The translations under genes and the position numbers were made by a program. The notes under the pieces are model-generated. The model searched no databases and was not told the DNA's origin. It saw nothing but the letters and a program-made list of their open reading frames with translations. A DNA stretch of 64,000 nt from Chlamydia muridarum str. Nigg. GTDB taxonomy: Bacteria > Chlamydiota > Chlamydiia > Chlamydiales > Chlamydiaceae. The stretch is from NCBI RefSeq assembly GCF_000006685.1, contig NC_002620.2:577205-641204 (forward strand), in the 5' to 3' direction. Positions 1 through 9,737 of this stretch are shown piece by piece; the first letter of the stretch is position 1; the number at the start of each line of letters is the position of its first letter.

Positions 1-1415
1 TGGACAAACAAAAACGCTTCTTATCGCTTGTATTTCTGACTTTTACTCTTTTTGGAATTTGGTTCTGTCCGCATTCTGATTTTGTTGATCCCAAGGCGTG
101 GCATTTATTCGCGATATTTACCACGACTATTCTTGGAATTATTTTACAGCCCGCTCCCATGGGAGCCATTGTTATCATGGGCATTTCCTTACTACTCGTT
201 ACAAAAACTTTGACCTTAGATCAAGCTCTATCAGGATTCCATAGTCCCATTGCTTGGCTAGTGTTTCTCTCCTTCTCTATAGCAAAAGGTGTGATCAAAA
301 CAGGCCTCGGTGAACGAATCGCTTATTTCTTTATTAAAGTCTTAGGGAAAAGCCCTTTGGGATTGAGCTATGGACTAGTTCTCACAGATTTTTTACTAGC
401 ACCAGCCATCCCCAGTCTAACAGCTCGAGCAGGAGGGATTCTCTTCCCTGTCGTTATGGGTTTATCCGAATCTTTTGGAAGTTCTGTAGAAAAAGGCACG
501 GAAAAACTTTTAGGCTCCTTCTTGATTAAAGTAGCTTATCAAAGCTCTGTGATCACCAGTGCTATGTTTTTGACTGCAATGGCTGGGAACCCTATTGTTT
601 CTGCTTTAGCAAGTCACTCTGGGGTAGCATTAACATGGGCCATTTGGGCTAAAGCGGCTATCCTGCCAGGAATTGTTAGCTTAGCCTGTATGCCCTTTGT
701 ACTTTTTAAACTATTCCCACCACAAATCACCAGCTGTGAAGAAGCTGTGGAAACTGCAAAAATTCGTCTAAAAGAAATGGGGCCTTTAAAACAAGGCGAA
801 CGAATCATCCTACTCATCTTTTCCCTATTGATCTCCTTATGGACTTTTGGAGATTCTATAGGCGTTTCCGCAACAACAACAGCTCTTATAGGACTATCGC
901 TGCTCGTACTCACGGATATCCTTGACTGGCAACAAGATGTTCTCTCTAACACCATTGCATGGGAAACTTTTCTCTGGTTCGGCGCTTTAATTATGATGGC
1001 ATCTTTCCTAAGTTCTTTTGGATTTGTTAATTTTGTAGGAGATTCTGTTATTGGAATGGTTCAAGGATTATCCTGGAAAATCGGGTTCCCAGTACTTTTT
1101 CTTATCTATTTTTACTCGCACTATTTGTTTGCAAGTAATACAGCTCATATTGCTGCCATGTACCCAATTTTTCTTACGGTATCGATCTCTTTAGGAGTGA
1201 ATCCGATGTTTGCAGCTTTAGCTCTAGCTTTTGCTAGTAATTTATTCGGAGGACTTACACACTATGGATCAGGACCGGCTCCCTTGTATTTTGGATCTCA
1301 GTTAGTTTCCGTGCAAGAATGGTGGCGCTCAGGATTTATTCTTAGCATAGTTAACCTAATTATTTGGTTAGGCTTAGGCAGTTGGTGGTGGTACTGTTTA
1401 GGATTAATTCGCTAA
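1..1415 (+). CDS. ybhI: DASS-family sodium/dicarboxylate transporter, start just outside window
   Basis: Inner-membrane carrier of the divalent anion:sodium symporter (DASS) family, expected to bring in dicarboxylates such as 2-oxoglutarate or malate, possibly by exchange. The frame is open from base 3, and bases 1-2 (TG) look like the end of an ATG lying one base outside the window, so about 471 residues in all. About 12 hydrophobic helices are visible; the family's SNTAH-type motif appears near the C-terminus as ASNTAHIAAMYP, followed by a second SN motif (FASNLFGG). It corresponds to CT204 as I recall. The stop is followed 20 bp later by the first PFK gene on the same strand. Substrate is inferred from the family only. 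Confidence 0.85.
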   Translation, partial: DKQKRFLSLVFLTFTLFGIWFCPHSDFVDPKAWHLFAIFTTTILGIILQPAPMGAIVIMGISLLLVTKTLTLDQALSGFHSPIAWLVFLSFSIAKGVIKTGLGERIAYFFIKVLGKSPLGLSYGLVLTDFLLAPAIPSLTARAGGILFPVVMGLSESFGSSVEKGTEKLLGSFLIKVAYQSSVITSAMFLTAMAGNPIVSALASHSGVALTWAIWAKAAILPGIVSLACMPFVLFKLFPPQITSCEEAVETAKIRLKEMGPLKQGERIILLIFSLLISLWTFGDSIGVSATTTALIGLSLLVLTDILDWQQDVLSNTIAWETFLWFGALIMMASFLSSFGFVNFVGDSVIGMVQGLSWKIGFPVLFLIYFYSHYLFASNTAHIAAMYPIFLTVSISLGVNPMFAALALAFASNLFGGLTHYGSGPAPLYFGSQLVSVQEWWRSGFILSIVNLIIWLGLGSWWWYCLGLIR

Positions 1416-1434
1416 CGTGTTCGAGACAGAACTT

Positions 1435-3096
1435 ATGTCGTCTAGTAAACATTCTTCTCTTTGTCAAAAGACACCTCCTTTGTGCAGGGAGCTTCAAAAA
1501 GCTCCCGCACTCCTCTTAACAGAGGACACTAGATTTAGTGCTCTTCTTAATGATCGTGTAGAGACTGTAGCGCAATTATTCCCATGTACCTATGAATCCC
1601 CCTATCGCAAGTTTATTCCTAAATCCGATCTCCCTTTAGATATAGCTCCTCTTAAAGTTGGTGTTATGCTTTCTGGAGGTCCTGCTCCTGGAGGGCATAA
1701 TGTCATTTTAGGGTTGCTCCATAGCATTAAAAAATTACATCCTCATAGCAAACTTTTAGGGTTCATTCGTAATGGTCATGGCCTACTCAATAATAATACA
1801 GTAGAGATTACAGAAGAGTTCATGAAAGAGTTTCGTAACTCTGGAGGATTTAACTGTATTGGAACTGGCCGAACAAATATCATTACTGAAGAAAATAAGG
1901 CACGTTGCTTACAGACAGCGAATCAGCTTGATTTAGATGGTTTAGTCATCATCGGAGGAGATGGGTCAAATACAGCTACAGCGATTCTTGCTGAATACTT
2001 TGCAAAACATCGTGCCAAAACTGTGCTAATCGGTGTACCTAAAACTATAGATGGTGATTTACAACATCTCTTCTTGGACTTAACTTTTGGTTTTGATACC
2101 GCTACCAAATTCTATTCATCGATTATCAGCAATATTTCTAGAGATGCGTTGTCTTGTAAGGGGCATTATCACTTTATTAAACTGATGGGGCGATCTTCAT
2201 CGCACATCACACTAGAATGTGCGCTACAAACTCACCCAAATATGGCTCTCATAGGAGAAGAGATAGCAGAAAAAGGCACTTCTCTTTCAGCCCTAATACA
2301 GGGAATTTGCGAGATGATATCTGATCGAGCCGCTATGGGGAAATATCATGGGGTTATTCTTATCCCAGAAGGGGTTATCGAGTTTATTCCCGAGATACAA
2401 ACTCTTGTCAAAGAAATTGAATCCTTCCCCGAACAAACAGACCTTTCCCAAGCATTATCCCCCTCATCCCAACAACTTTTGCATCAATTTCCAGAAGATA
2501 TTCGTCACCAGCTTCTATATAACCGCGATGCTCATGGGAATGTTTACGTATCTCAAATTAGTGTCGACAAACTTCTTATTCATTTAGTTCAGAATCATCT
2601 GGAAACTCATTTCAAACATGTCCCTTTTAATGCCATTTCTCATTTTCTCGGTTATGAAGGACGCTCAGGTACCCCCACCCATTTTGATAACGTATACAGC
2701 TATAATTTAGGTTATGGTGCAGGTATCCTTGTCTTCAACCGCTGCAATGGGTACTTAACTACTATCGAGGGATTAACTAATCCTATTGAAAAATGGCGGC
2801 TACGAGCTTTGCCTATTGTACGTATGTTAACCACGAAAACAAATAAAGATGGGACCCTTTATCCGTTAATTAAGAAAGGTTTAGTGGATATTTCTAGTCC
2901 TGTTTTTAATAAATTCTCTCTCTATCGCAAAATTTGGGCATTAGAAGATTCCTATCGTTTTGTAGGGCCTTTGCAAATACATTCTCCAGAAGATTCTCAT
3001 TCTGATGATTTTCCCCCATTAATTTTGTTTTTAAATCATAATGAATGGCAAAAACGCTGTTCGATTTGCTTAGAAATCCCTGACCAGGATTATTAG
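1435..3096 (+). CDS. pfkA: Pyrophosphate-type 6-phosphofructokinase, paralogue 1
   Basis: Phosphorylates fructose 6-phosphate to the 1,6-bisphosphate in glycolysis; long PPi-PFK-like form (553 residues) related to plant and spirochaete enzymes. Visible motifs: GGPAPGGHN (81-89) for the phosphoryl donor, GGDGSNT (174-180), PKTIDGD with the catalytic Asp (202-208), and MGR (251-253) which contacts the sugar phosphate. Lys203 is the PPi-type residue, while Gly177 replaces the Asp usual in PPi enzymes. ATG 1435 is preferred because the protein then starts like its C. trachomatis homologue (CT205, recalled); an in-frame GTG at 1417 would add six residues. Followed by a hydrolase and a second PFK. 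Confidence 0.88.
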   Translation: MSSSKHSSLCQKTPPLCRELQKAPALLLTEDTRFSALLNDRVETVAQLFPCTYESPYRKFIPKSDLPLDIAPLKVGVMLSGGPAPGGHNVILGLLHSIKKLHPHSKLLGFIRNGHGLLNNNTVEITEEFMKEFRNSGGFNCIGTGRTNIITEENKARCLQTANQLDLDGLVIIGGDGSNTATAILAEYFAKHRAKTVLIGVPKTIDGDLQHLFLDLTFGFDTATKFYSSIISNISRDALSCKGHYHFIKLMGRSSSHITLECALQTHPNMALIGEEIAEKGTSLSALIQGICEMISDRAAMGKYHGVILIPEGVIEFIPEIQTLVKEIESFPEQTDLSQALSPSSQQLLHQFPEDIRHQLLYNRDAHGNVYVSQISVDKLLIHLVQNHLETHFKHVPFNAISHFLGYEGRSGTPTHFDNVYSYNLGYGAGILVFNRCNGYLTTIEGLTNPIEKWRLRALPIVRMLTTKTNKDGTLYPLIKKGLVDISSPVFNKFSLYRKIWALEDSYRFVGPLQIHSPEDSHSDDFPPLILFLNHNEWQKRCSICLEIPDQDY

Positions 3097-3130
3097 TTCC
3101 AATAGATATAACCGAAGTCCATCTTTTGCC

Positions 3131-3949
3131 ATGAAACAACCTAGTTACTTTCCTCACTCAAAAAAAAACTTCGACATCCCTCTATTGGATAATGTCTCTT
3201 CTCCTGGAATTTTGCATATTCCCTCTTCCCAAGAAAAAGAATTTCCTTTGGTTATTGTATTACACGGACTAGCTTCTAGTAAAATTGGAACAAAACGTTC
3301 TTATCTTCATCTAGCTAATCAGCTTGTTCAAGCAGGTATTGCGGTATTACGAGTAGATTTACCCGGGCATGGTGATGCAGAAGGCTTCATCCATGAATTT
3401 TCTCTTACAGACTACATTCAAGCCTCTCAACAAATCATAGAATTTGGTCTCTCTCTTCCTCAAATTCATTCTGTTGCTTTATTTGGCTCGTCCCTTGGAG
3501 GTAGCTTGTCCCTACTGCATCTTCCTAGCTTTCCAGCCATTCAACATGTGGCCGTTTGGGCACCCACAATTCAAGGATCTTTATGGTTAGAAGATACCTT
3601 GCATTCTTCATCACTTTCTTCAAAGCCTTCTCCTGAAATTTTTTCTTATCAAGGAGTTCCTCTTGGAAAAAATTTTTGTTCACAGTTTGTTAATTTAGAT
3701 GTGTTAAAGACTTTTTCTACTGCTACTATCTCAGAACACACTTCGATTCTTTACTTACAAGGAGAAGAGGATCCTATTATCTCCTTACGTCATCAGGCTC
3801 TTTTTGCAAAAAACTTTGTAGGAAAAGCTTCTTATCGTATCTATCCTAAAATGAATCATCATCTTTGCGTGTATTCTGAGGCTTTTCAAGACCTTATCAA
3901 TTGGCTAAAACATCAATTATTAGGGACACCATGGAGTTACTCTCTGTAA
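3131..3949 (+). CDS. Alpha/beta-hydrolase fold protein
   Basis: Probable serine hydrolase or esterase of unknown substrate, 272 residues (CT206 as recalled). The sequence shows the oxyanion HG (45-46), a nucleophile elbow GSSLGG with Ser121, a likely catalytic Asp214 in GEEDP and His243/244 near the end, in the canonical order for the fold. No signal peptide or membrane segment is evident, so it is probably cytosolic. The gene sits between the two phosphofructokinases and its 3' end overlaps the second PFK start by 19 bp, which suggests cotranscription and translational coupling. A metabolic link to PFK is an inference from position only. Confidence 0.8.
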   Translation: MKQPSYFPHSKKNFDIPLLDNVSSPGILHIPSSQEKEFPLVIVLHGLASSKIGTKRSYLHLANQLVQAGIAVLRVDLPGHGDAEGFIHEFSLTDYIQASQQIIEFGLSLPQIHSVALFGSSLGGSLSLLHLPSFPAIQHVAVWAPTIQGSLWLEDTLHSSSLSSKPSPEIFSYQGVPLGKNFCSQFVNLDVLKTFSTATISEHTSILYLQGEEDPIISLRHQALFAKNFVGKASYRIYPKMNHHLCVYSEAFQDLINWLKHQLLGTPWSYSL

Positions 3950-5577
3950 ATAAGAGTTATTTTGAACTACAAAGATTACATTATCGTCCAGTCACTCTAG
4001 CATTGTTGGATAATTTATGTTCTCTTCATATTAAAGAATCAGCTTCTTCTGAACCTAATCCAGGTTTATTAGCCAAGCATATTCCACATCTATGTGCCCT
4101 TCCTAATTTAACGATTCAAAAAGGGGATCGCTCTTCTTCTGAGCCTTTACGTATCGGAGTTTTACTTTCAGGAGGACAAGCACCAGGAGGTCATAATGTA
4201 GTCATAGGGTTATTTGAAGGACTACGAGCTTTTAATAAAGAAACTAAACTTTTTGGATTTATTAAAGGCCCCTTGGGGCTTATTAGAGGGCTATATAAGG
4301 ACCTAGACATCTCAGTTATCTATGATTATTACAACGCTGGTGGGTTTGACATGCTTTCCTCCAGTAAAGAGAAAATCAAAACTAAAGAGCAAAAGAGTGC
4401 TATTCTCTCTACCGTAAAAAAAATGAAACTACACGGGCTGCTTATTGTGGGCGGAGATAACTCCAATACCGATACAGCAATGCTAGCAGAATATTTTATC
4501 GAGCACAACTGTCCTACGGCTGTAATTGGAGTTCCTAAAACCATTGATGGAGATTTGAAAAACTCTTGGATCGAAACCCCTCTAGGATTCCATACATCAT
4601 GCCGAACTTATTCAGAAATGATTGGAAATTTGGAAAAAGATATTCTGTCCACTCGGAAATATCATCATTTTGTCAAATTAATGGGGGAACAAGCCTCGCA
4701 CAGCACTTTGGAGTGCGGTCTTCAAGCTCTTCCTAATATTACTCTAATAGGAGAGGAAGTAGCTATTCACCACACATCTTTAAGAAGTTTAAGTCATCAT
4801 ATTGCACGAGGACTTATTAAACGGTTCCGTAAAGATAAAAACTATAGCACGATTCTTATCCCAGAAGGTTTGATCAAACAGATCCCTGACACAAAACTGT
4901 TAATTCATGAATTAAACGCTCTGATAGCTGAAGGACAATTTTCGGTTAATCATTTTGACCAACAATTATCGCCTATGGCTCTTCAAACTTTCTCTTCGCT
5001 TCCAGAAAATATTCGCGAGCAGCTACTTCTTGACAGAGACTCGTATGGAAATGTTCGCGTGTCTAAAATTGCTATAGAAGAGCTGCTAGCATCTTTAGTT
5101 AGTGATGAAATAGCTAAACTAGAACCAACTATGCCCTTTGCTCCTGTAACACATTTTTTAGGCTATGAATCGCGCGCGAGTTTTCCTTCAAATTTTGATT
5201 CAAATTATGGTTTAGCCTTAGGAATTGCAGCTTCTCTTTTCTTAGTAAGAGGTAAAACTGGATACATGGTGACTATAGGCAACTTAGCGGAAGAATATGC
5301 TCACTGGACAATAGCAGCAACTCCCCTATACAAAATGATGCATTTAGAAAAACGGTTTAATGAAGAGACACCAGTAATTAAGACAGATTCTGTATCTCCA
5401 CACTCCCCCATGGTGCAATACCTGCACAAAATAAAAGAGGCCTGCCTGCTAGAAGATTTATACCGATTTCCTGGACCTTTGCAATACTTTGAAGAGCAAG
5501 CACTAATTGACCAACGCCCACTAACACTTCTTTGGGAAAAAGGCGCTTTATCAGAAAACAATGCTAACAGATTATAA
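3931..5577 (+). CDS. pfkA: Pyrophosphate-type phosphofructokinase, divergent paralogue 2
   Basis: Second long PFK (548 residues, CT207 as recalled), aligning without gaps to paralogue 1 over the active-site region. It keeps GGQAPGGHN (81-89) and PKTIDGD (202-208), but reads GGDNSN at 174-179 and MGE instead of MGR at 251-253, so an Arg that binds sugar phosphate in known PFKs is a Glu here. It may therefore be a regulatory or specialised subunit, like plant PFP alpha, rather than an ordinary kinase; that is inference. ATG 3931 is chosen with AGGGA just upstream; a TTG at 3901 is a weaker alternative. It overlaps the preceding hydrolase gene and is followed by tRNA genes on the other strand. 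Confidence 0.87.
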   Translation: MELLSVNKSYFELQRLHYRPVTLALLDNLCSLHIKESASSEPNPGLLAKHIPHLCALPNLTIQKGDRSSSEPLRIGVLLSGGQAPGGHNVVIGLFEGLRAFNKETKLFGFIKGPLGLIRGLYKDLDISVIYDYYNAGGFDMLSSSKEKIKTKEQKSAILSTVKKMKLHGLLIVGGDNSNTDTAMLAEYFIEHNCPTAVIGVPKTIDGDLKNSWIETPLGFHTSCRTYSEMIGNLEKDILSTRKYHHFVKLMGEQASHSTLECGLQALPNITLIGEEVAIHHTSLRSLSHHIARGLIKRFRKDKNYSTILIPEGLIKQIPDTKLLIHELNALIAEGQFSVNHFDQQLSPMALQTFSSLPENIREQLLLDRDSYGNVRVSKIAIEELLASLVSDEIAKLEPTMPFAPVTHFLGYESRASFPSNFDSNYGLALGIAASLFLVRGKTGYMVTIGNLAEEYAHWTIAATPLYKMMHLEKRFNEETPVIKTDSVSPHSPMVQYLHKIKEACLLEDLYRFPGPLQYFEEQALIDQRPLTLLWEKGALSENNANRL

Positions 5578-5603
5578 ATAAAAGAAATAATTAGATGAGG
5601 AGA

Positions 5604-5677
5604 TAGCGGTAGTCGGACTTGAACCAACGACACGCGGATTATGATTCCGCTGCTCTAACCACCTGAGCTATACCGCC
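5604..5677 (-). tRNA. tRNA with CAU anticodon (elongator Met or Ile2)
   Basis: A full cloverleaf folds on the minus strand: a 7-bp acceptor stem closed by G1-U72, D arm GCTC/GAGC, anticodon stem GCGGA/TCCGC with loop ATCATAA (anticodon CAU), T arm with TTCAAGT loop, and discriminator A73. No CCA is encoded. CAU can be elongator methionine or, after lysidine modification by TilS, isoleucine; I cannot separate these by eye. It lies 16 bp downstream of the initiator tRNA on the same strand. Confidence 0.9.
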
Positions 5678-5693
5678 TCAAACAAACTAAAAA

Positions 5694-5766
5694 TAGCGGG
5701 AGAAGGATTCGAACCTCCGACCTTTGGGTTATGAGCCCAACGAGATGACCACTACTCTATCCCGCG
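5694..5766 (-). tRNA. Initiator tRNA-fMet (CAU)
   Basis: Minus-strand cloverleaf with anticodon stem TTGGG/CCCAA around loop CTCATAA. The three consecutive G-C pairs next to the loop are the initiator hallmark. The 5' end is an unpaired C1 opposite U72 (bacterial initiators usually show C1-A72), with the other six acceptor pairs intact and A73 as discriminator. No CCA is encoded. It lies 26 bp downstream of kdtA on the same strand, so it may be read through from leuS-kdtA or have its own promoter. Confidence 0.92.
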
Positions 5767-5792
5767 ATAGAAAGTCTAAGACTATCATATTC

Positions 5793-7085
5793 TTAGATTT
5801 TTATGCAAGCAATTTGGCTCTTTAATATTTCCCATGTATGTTCAAAACTTGTTCCTGCGTTTTTCAAAAAGCTTTTCCCTCTTTCAATGTAAGCTTGACG
5901 TTTCTTTTCGTCTTCAAGAAGATTTTCGACTGCTTCTAAAAGATTCTCCTTGTCTACACTAACTCCAACTTCTTTTGTTCGCAAAAGTTCTGCTAAAACA
6001 GACTGAGAATGGATATGTGGACCAAACATAAGTGGCACCTCTTTTTGAAGAGGCTCTAATAAATTATGCCCTCCCACTAAGGGATCAAAAGTCCCTCCTA
6101 CAAATGCAAGGTCTGCTGCCGAATAGAGATCTTTTAAAATCCCCATGGCATCCACAATTAAAGAATCATACTGAAGCAAAGAATCTTCTTTACTCCACAA
6201 ACCAAACGAGATCCCAGCTTTTTCTAATAACCTCGCATGTTCTTTTAGCTTTTCAAGATGTCTAGGCACCCACAAAATTTTTGTAGAAAATTTGTTGAAA
6301 TGTTGAGCAACATCTGCCCAAACCTCAACGTCTTTGGGATGCATAGATCCTAAAACAATCAAGCGGTCACTGGGAGATAATTTTAACTTTTTTCTCCAAA
6401 GGCTTCTATTATTTATAGAAGTCTCTGTTTCTATGAATGTTTTCAAGTTCCCTGAAATTTGTATTTTATCTTCAGGAATACCTATCTGCATAAACCGTTG
6501 TTTATACACCTTGTCTTGCAAAACCAATAAGTCTAATGGAGCAAAGTAACTTCTTCCTAAACGCTTTAAAAAAGCAAAACGCTTACAGGAATTTTCTGAA
6601 AGTTTGCCATTAATCAAAAAAGCCTTAGCTCCTAACTTCTTGGCTCCCATTAAAAAATGGAGCCAACAATCTCCTTCTGAAAAAATAACCACCTGAGGAG
6701 ATAGACTACGAACAACAGGATTGATAATACAGCTTAGATCGAGGGGCAAAACAAACACTGTTGCCCCGAGCGGAGCATACAAACGTTGCGCAGTATATAC
6801 ACCAGCCTCAGAACATGCCGTAACCACAAAACGCCAATCAGGGAATTCTTGTCTCCACTTCTTAAGAAGGGGCTCCAAAAGAGAAACCTCTCCTACCGAT
6901 GCCCCATGGAACCAAACCAAGGGACCTTCCCCCTTAACTTGTGGTTTTTCTACTCCAAATCGAATTTTCCAAGAATTGATATACTTCCCGTGAAAGACTA
7001 CTTTATAAAAAATGCGTGGTGCTGCTGCTAAGAAAGCAGCAACTAAAAAAGCATCATAAAGACGGGAAGTTAGCCAACGTCTCAT
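5793..7085 (-). CDS. kdtA: 3-deoxy-D-manno-octulosonic acid (Kdo) transferase
   Basis: Transfers Kdo from CMP-Kdo to lipid A precursor; the chlamydial enzyme (GseA/WaaA) is multifunctional and builds the genus-specific Kdo trisaccharide epitope (established knowledge). 430 residues, GT30 family: hydrophobic N-terminal anchor around 10-28, then GASVGE (61-66) whose Glu matches the catalytic base of characterised KdtA enzymes, and a C-terminal nucleotide-sugar half with FVGGTF and GHNLLEP motifs. The ATG shares its A with the stop codon of leuS upstream (TAATG), which points to translational coupling. Corresponds to CT208 as recalled. Confidence 0.93.
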   Translation of the reverse strand: MRRWLTSRLYDAFLVAAFLAAAPRIFYKVVFHGKYINSWKIRFGVEKPQVKGEGPLVWFHGASVGEVSLLEPLLKKWRQEFPDWRFVVTACSEAGVYTAQRLYAPLGATVFVLPLDLSCIINPVVRSLSPQVVIFSEGDCWLHFLMGAKKLGAKAFLINGKLSENSCKRFAFLKRLGRSYFAPLDLLVLQDKVYKQRFMQIGIPEDKIQISGNLKTFIETETSINNRSLWRKKLKLSPSDRLIVLGSMHPKDVEVWADVAQHFNKFSTKILWVPRHLEKLKEHARLLEKAGISFGLWSKEDSLLQYDSLIVDAMGILKDLYSAADLAFVGGTFDPLVGGHNLLEPLQKEVPLMFGPHIHSQSVLAELLRTKEVGVSVDKENLLEAVENLLEDEKKRQAYIERGKSFLKNAGTSFEHTWEILKSQIACIKI

Positions 7086-9544
7086 TATATCACGAAGTTA
7101 ACTAGTCGGTTCAGAACAAAAATAGTCTTTCTCACTACCCCACCTTCCAAATATTTAGATACAGCTTCTTTAGCCAATGCAACAACCTCTTCCTCTATTG
7201 CATCCTTACTAATATCTAATCGAGCTCGAAGCTTCCCATTTACTTGGACTACGATGGTCACGATTTTCCCCTCTAAATACTCGGGGAGTGCTTTAGGCCA
7301 ACCAGCCTTTTCAATACCCGAAGCATTCCCTAACAACACCCATAACTCTTCACTAATATGAGGAGCAATGGGAGCTAAAGCTCGTACAGCCATTTCTACA
7401 GCATTTTTTGGATATACAGGAAGTTTTACAAATTCATTGATAAACTCCATAAAAGAAGACGTTATCGTATTCAAAGACAATTTTTCAATGTCATCCGTTA
7501 CACGTTGCACAAGTTTGTGTGCTAAGGACATTCCCTCAAAAATATCCTCGTCTTTTACCCGAGAAGAAGTTGCCATTTCATAAAAACGGTTTAAAAATCG
7601 TCGGCAGCCAGCAACCCCCTGGTTCGACCAGAGTTTATTTTTATCTAATGGTCCAGAAAACATGGCGTACATCCGAACCGCATCTGCTCCGAATTCATCT
7701 ATCAAAACCTTTGGATCTACTCCATTCAACTTAGATTTCGACATTTTTTCTTGGCGAACGTCAAGTAATTCCCCTGAAGGAGAAATCCATTGCCCATTCT
7801 CTTCTTTAGCCATTTCGGGAGCTATATATCCTTTCCCAGGAATACGATAGGATGTTGATAAAACTAACCCCTGATTGACTAATTTTTTGAATGGCTCGGG
7901 AGTAGAAACAATGCCGGCTTCATAAAATACCTGATGCCAAAAACGTGCGTATAACAGGTGCAACACAGCATGTTCAGCCCCTCCAATATAAAGATCTACT
8001 GGCATCCAGTACTGTTCTTTTTCCTCTGCCCAAGGAGCACAGGAGTTATGAGCATCACAAAAACGCAAATAGTACCAGCAAGAGCCAGCCCACTGAGGCA
8101 TGGTATGCGTTTCACGCTTACCTTCTTTTTGCGTCTCTGAATCAAAAACATTCACCCATTCTTTTACTTTGGCTAGAGGACCCTGGCCAACCCCCTCAGG
8201 CCGATAATCCTGGATTTCAGGGGGAAGTAAAGGAAGCTCATCGTCTTTTAAAGGACGACATGAACCATCTTCAAAATGGATGACTGGAATCGGTTCTCCC
8301 CAATAGCGTTGACGAGAGAACAACCAATCTCGCAGCTTATACGCAACCTTTGCAGAACCTAAATTATTCTTTTCTAAAAAGTTAATCACATACTGCTTAG
8401 CTTCTTCTCCTGATAGCCCATCCAGACTAAAATCCTCATGGCAACTATTAATACAGACGCCATCTTCACTAACAACAGAGATTATCGGTAAATCGAACTG
8501 TTGCGCGAATAATAAATCTCGGTCGTCATGAGCAGGAACTCCCATAACTGCGCCTGAACCGTATCCCATTAACACATAATCCGCAATCCAAATAGGAATA
8601 GGATTTTGAGTAACCGGATGTTTCGCATAAGCTCCAGTAAAGACCCCGCTTTTCGTTTTCATTTCACTGATGCGATCTCTTTCACTTTTACTTTGCGTCT
8701 CCTTGACATATTGAGCCACAATAGTTTTCTGCTCATCAGAAGTTAAAAGATCAACCAAAGGATGCTCGGGAGCCAACACTAAAAAAGAAACCCCTATCAG
8801 AGTATCTGGTCTTGTTGTAAAAACTTCCAGAACACCGTGTTCTGTTTCAAAATGGACAGATGCTCCTACGGATTTCCCGATCCAATTTCTCTGAAGCTGT
8901 TTAACACTTTCAGGCCAATCTAGCTCATCTAATCCACCTAATAACTGATCCGCAAAAGCTGTTATACGTAATACCCACTGGCGGAGCATCCTTCTTTCAA
9001 CAGGATATCCTCCTTCAACAGAAAAACCATTTTCTACTTCTTCATTAGACAAAACAGTGCCCAACTCAGGACAGTAGTTAACGGCCATATCAGCCATATA
9101 GGCTAGACCTTTCTCATAAAGGATCAAAAAAAGCTTTTGTGTCCATTTATAGTATTCTGGATCCGAAGTAGCAAATTCGCGGCTTTCATCGTAGGAAAAT
9201 CCCATTGAAGTCAACTGCTGTTTAAAATTAGCAATATTCTTCTCCGTGGTTTCTCTTGGATGCGTCCCTGTACGTATAGCATACTGCTCGGCAGGTAGCC
9301 CAAAGCTATCCCATCCCATAGGATGCAAAACAGAAAATCCTTTAGCACGCTTGTATCTCGCAACAATATCTGTCGCCGTATAACCAATCAAGTGCCCAAC
9401 ATGCAATCCCGCCCCTGATGGATAAGGGAACATATCTAAAACATAGTATTTTGTTTTAGTCTCATCCTCTTCGGCTCTAAAAGTCTGTTCTTCTTTCCAA
9501 AACTTTTGCCACTTCTCTTCTATGAGACTGGGATCATAGCGCAT
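7085..9544 (-). CDS. leuS: Leucyl-tRNA synthetase
   Basis: Class I aminoacyl-tRNA synthetase charging tRNA-Leu, 819 residues, close to the usual bacterial length. HIGH-type motif HVGH at 48-51, a CP1 editing insertion in the middle containing TTRPDTL and GVPAHDDRD, and KMSKS near residue 600, followed by the helical anticodon-binding region and the small C-terminal domain. First gene of the leuS-kdtA minus-strand unit; upstream is a 193-bp region shared with the divergent hemL gene. Nothing unusual in the catalytic motifs (CT209 as recalled). Confidence 0.97.
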   Translation of the reverse strand: MRYDPSLIEEKWQKFWKEEQTFRAEEDETKTKYYVLDMFPYPSGAGLHVGHLIGYTATDIVARYKRAKGFSVLHPMGWDSFGLPAEQYAIRTGTHPRETTEKNIANFKQQLTSMGFSYDESREFATSDPEYYKWTQKLFLILYEKGLAYMADMAVNYCPELGTVLSNEEVENGFSVEGGYPVERRMLRQWVLRITAFADQLLGGLDELDWPESVKQLQRNWIGKSVGASVHFETEHGVLEVFTTRPDTLIGVSFLVLAPEHPLVDLLTSDEQKTIVAQYVKETQSKSERDRISEMKTKSGVFTGAYAKHPVTQNPIPIWIADYVLMGYGSGAVMGVPAHDDRDLLFAQQFDLPIISVVSEDGVCINSCHEDFSLDGLSGEEAKQYVINFLEKNNLGSAKVAYKLRDWLFSRQRYWGEPIPVIHFEDGSCRPLKDDELPLLPPEIQDYRPEGVGQGPLAKVKEWVNVFDSETQKEGKRETHTMPQWAGSCWYYLRFCDAHNSCAPWAEEKEQYWMPVDLYIGGAEHAVLHLLYARFWHQVFYEAGIVSTPEPFKKLVNQGLVLSTSYRIPGKGYIAPEMAKEENGQWISPSGELLDVRQEKMSKSKLNGVDPKVLIDEFGADAVRMYAMFSGPLDKNKLWSNQGVAGCRRFLNRFYEMATSSRVKDEDIFEGMSLAHKLVQRVTDDIEKLSLNTITSSFMEFINEFVKLPVYPKNAVEMAVRALAPIAPHISEELWVLLGNASGIEKAGWPKALPEYLEGKIVTIVVQVNGKLRARLDISKDAIEEEVVALAKEAVSKYLEGGVVRKTIFVLNRLVNFVI

Positions 9545-9737
9545 AGCACCTAACCTATTGTTATCTTTATTGGCACGCTCCTCTTCACAACCAACTTGCT
9601 ATGAGGAAAAAATAAACGCTAAACATACACTATATTTAAGATCGAAATCAAGTGTTCTCCAGCCCCCAATCCGTTATCTTTTTTTTTTATAATCCCTAGT
9701 ATAAACTGCTTTTTTCCATACTTTTTAGAGGACAATT

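Noticed and set aside
614..955. 113-codon minus-strand frame inside the first transporter gene
   Set aside because: It is the reverse shadow of a clearly coding DASS gene with no ribosome site or recognisable domain.
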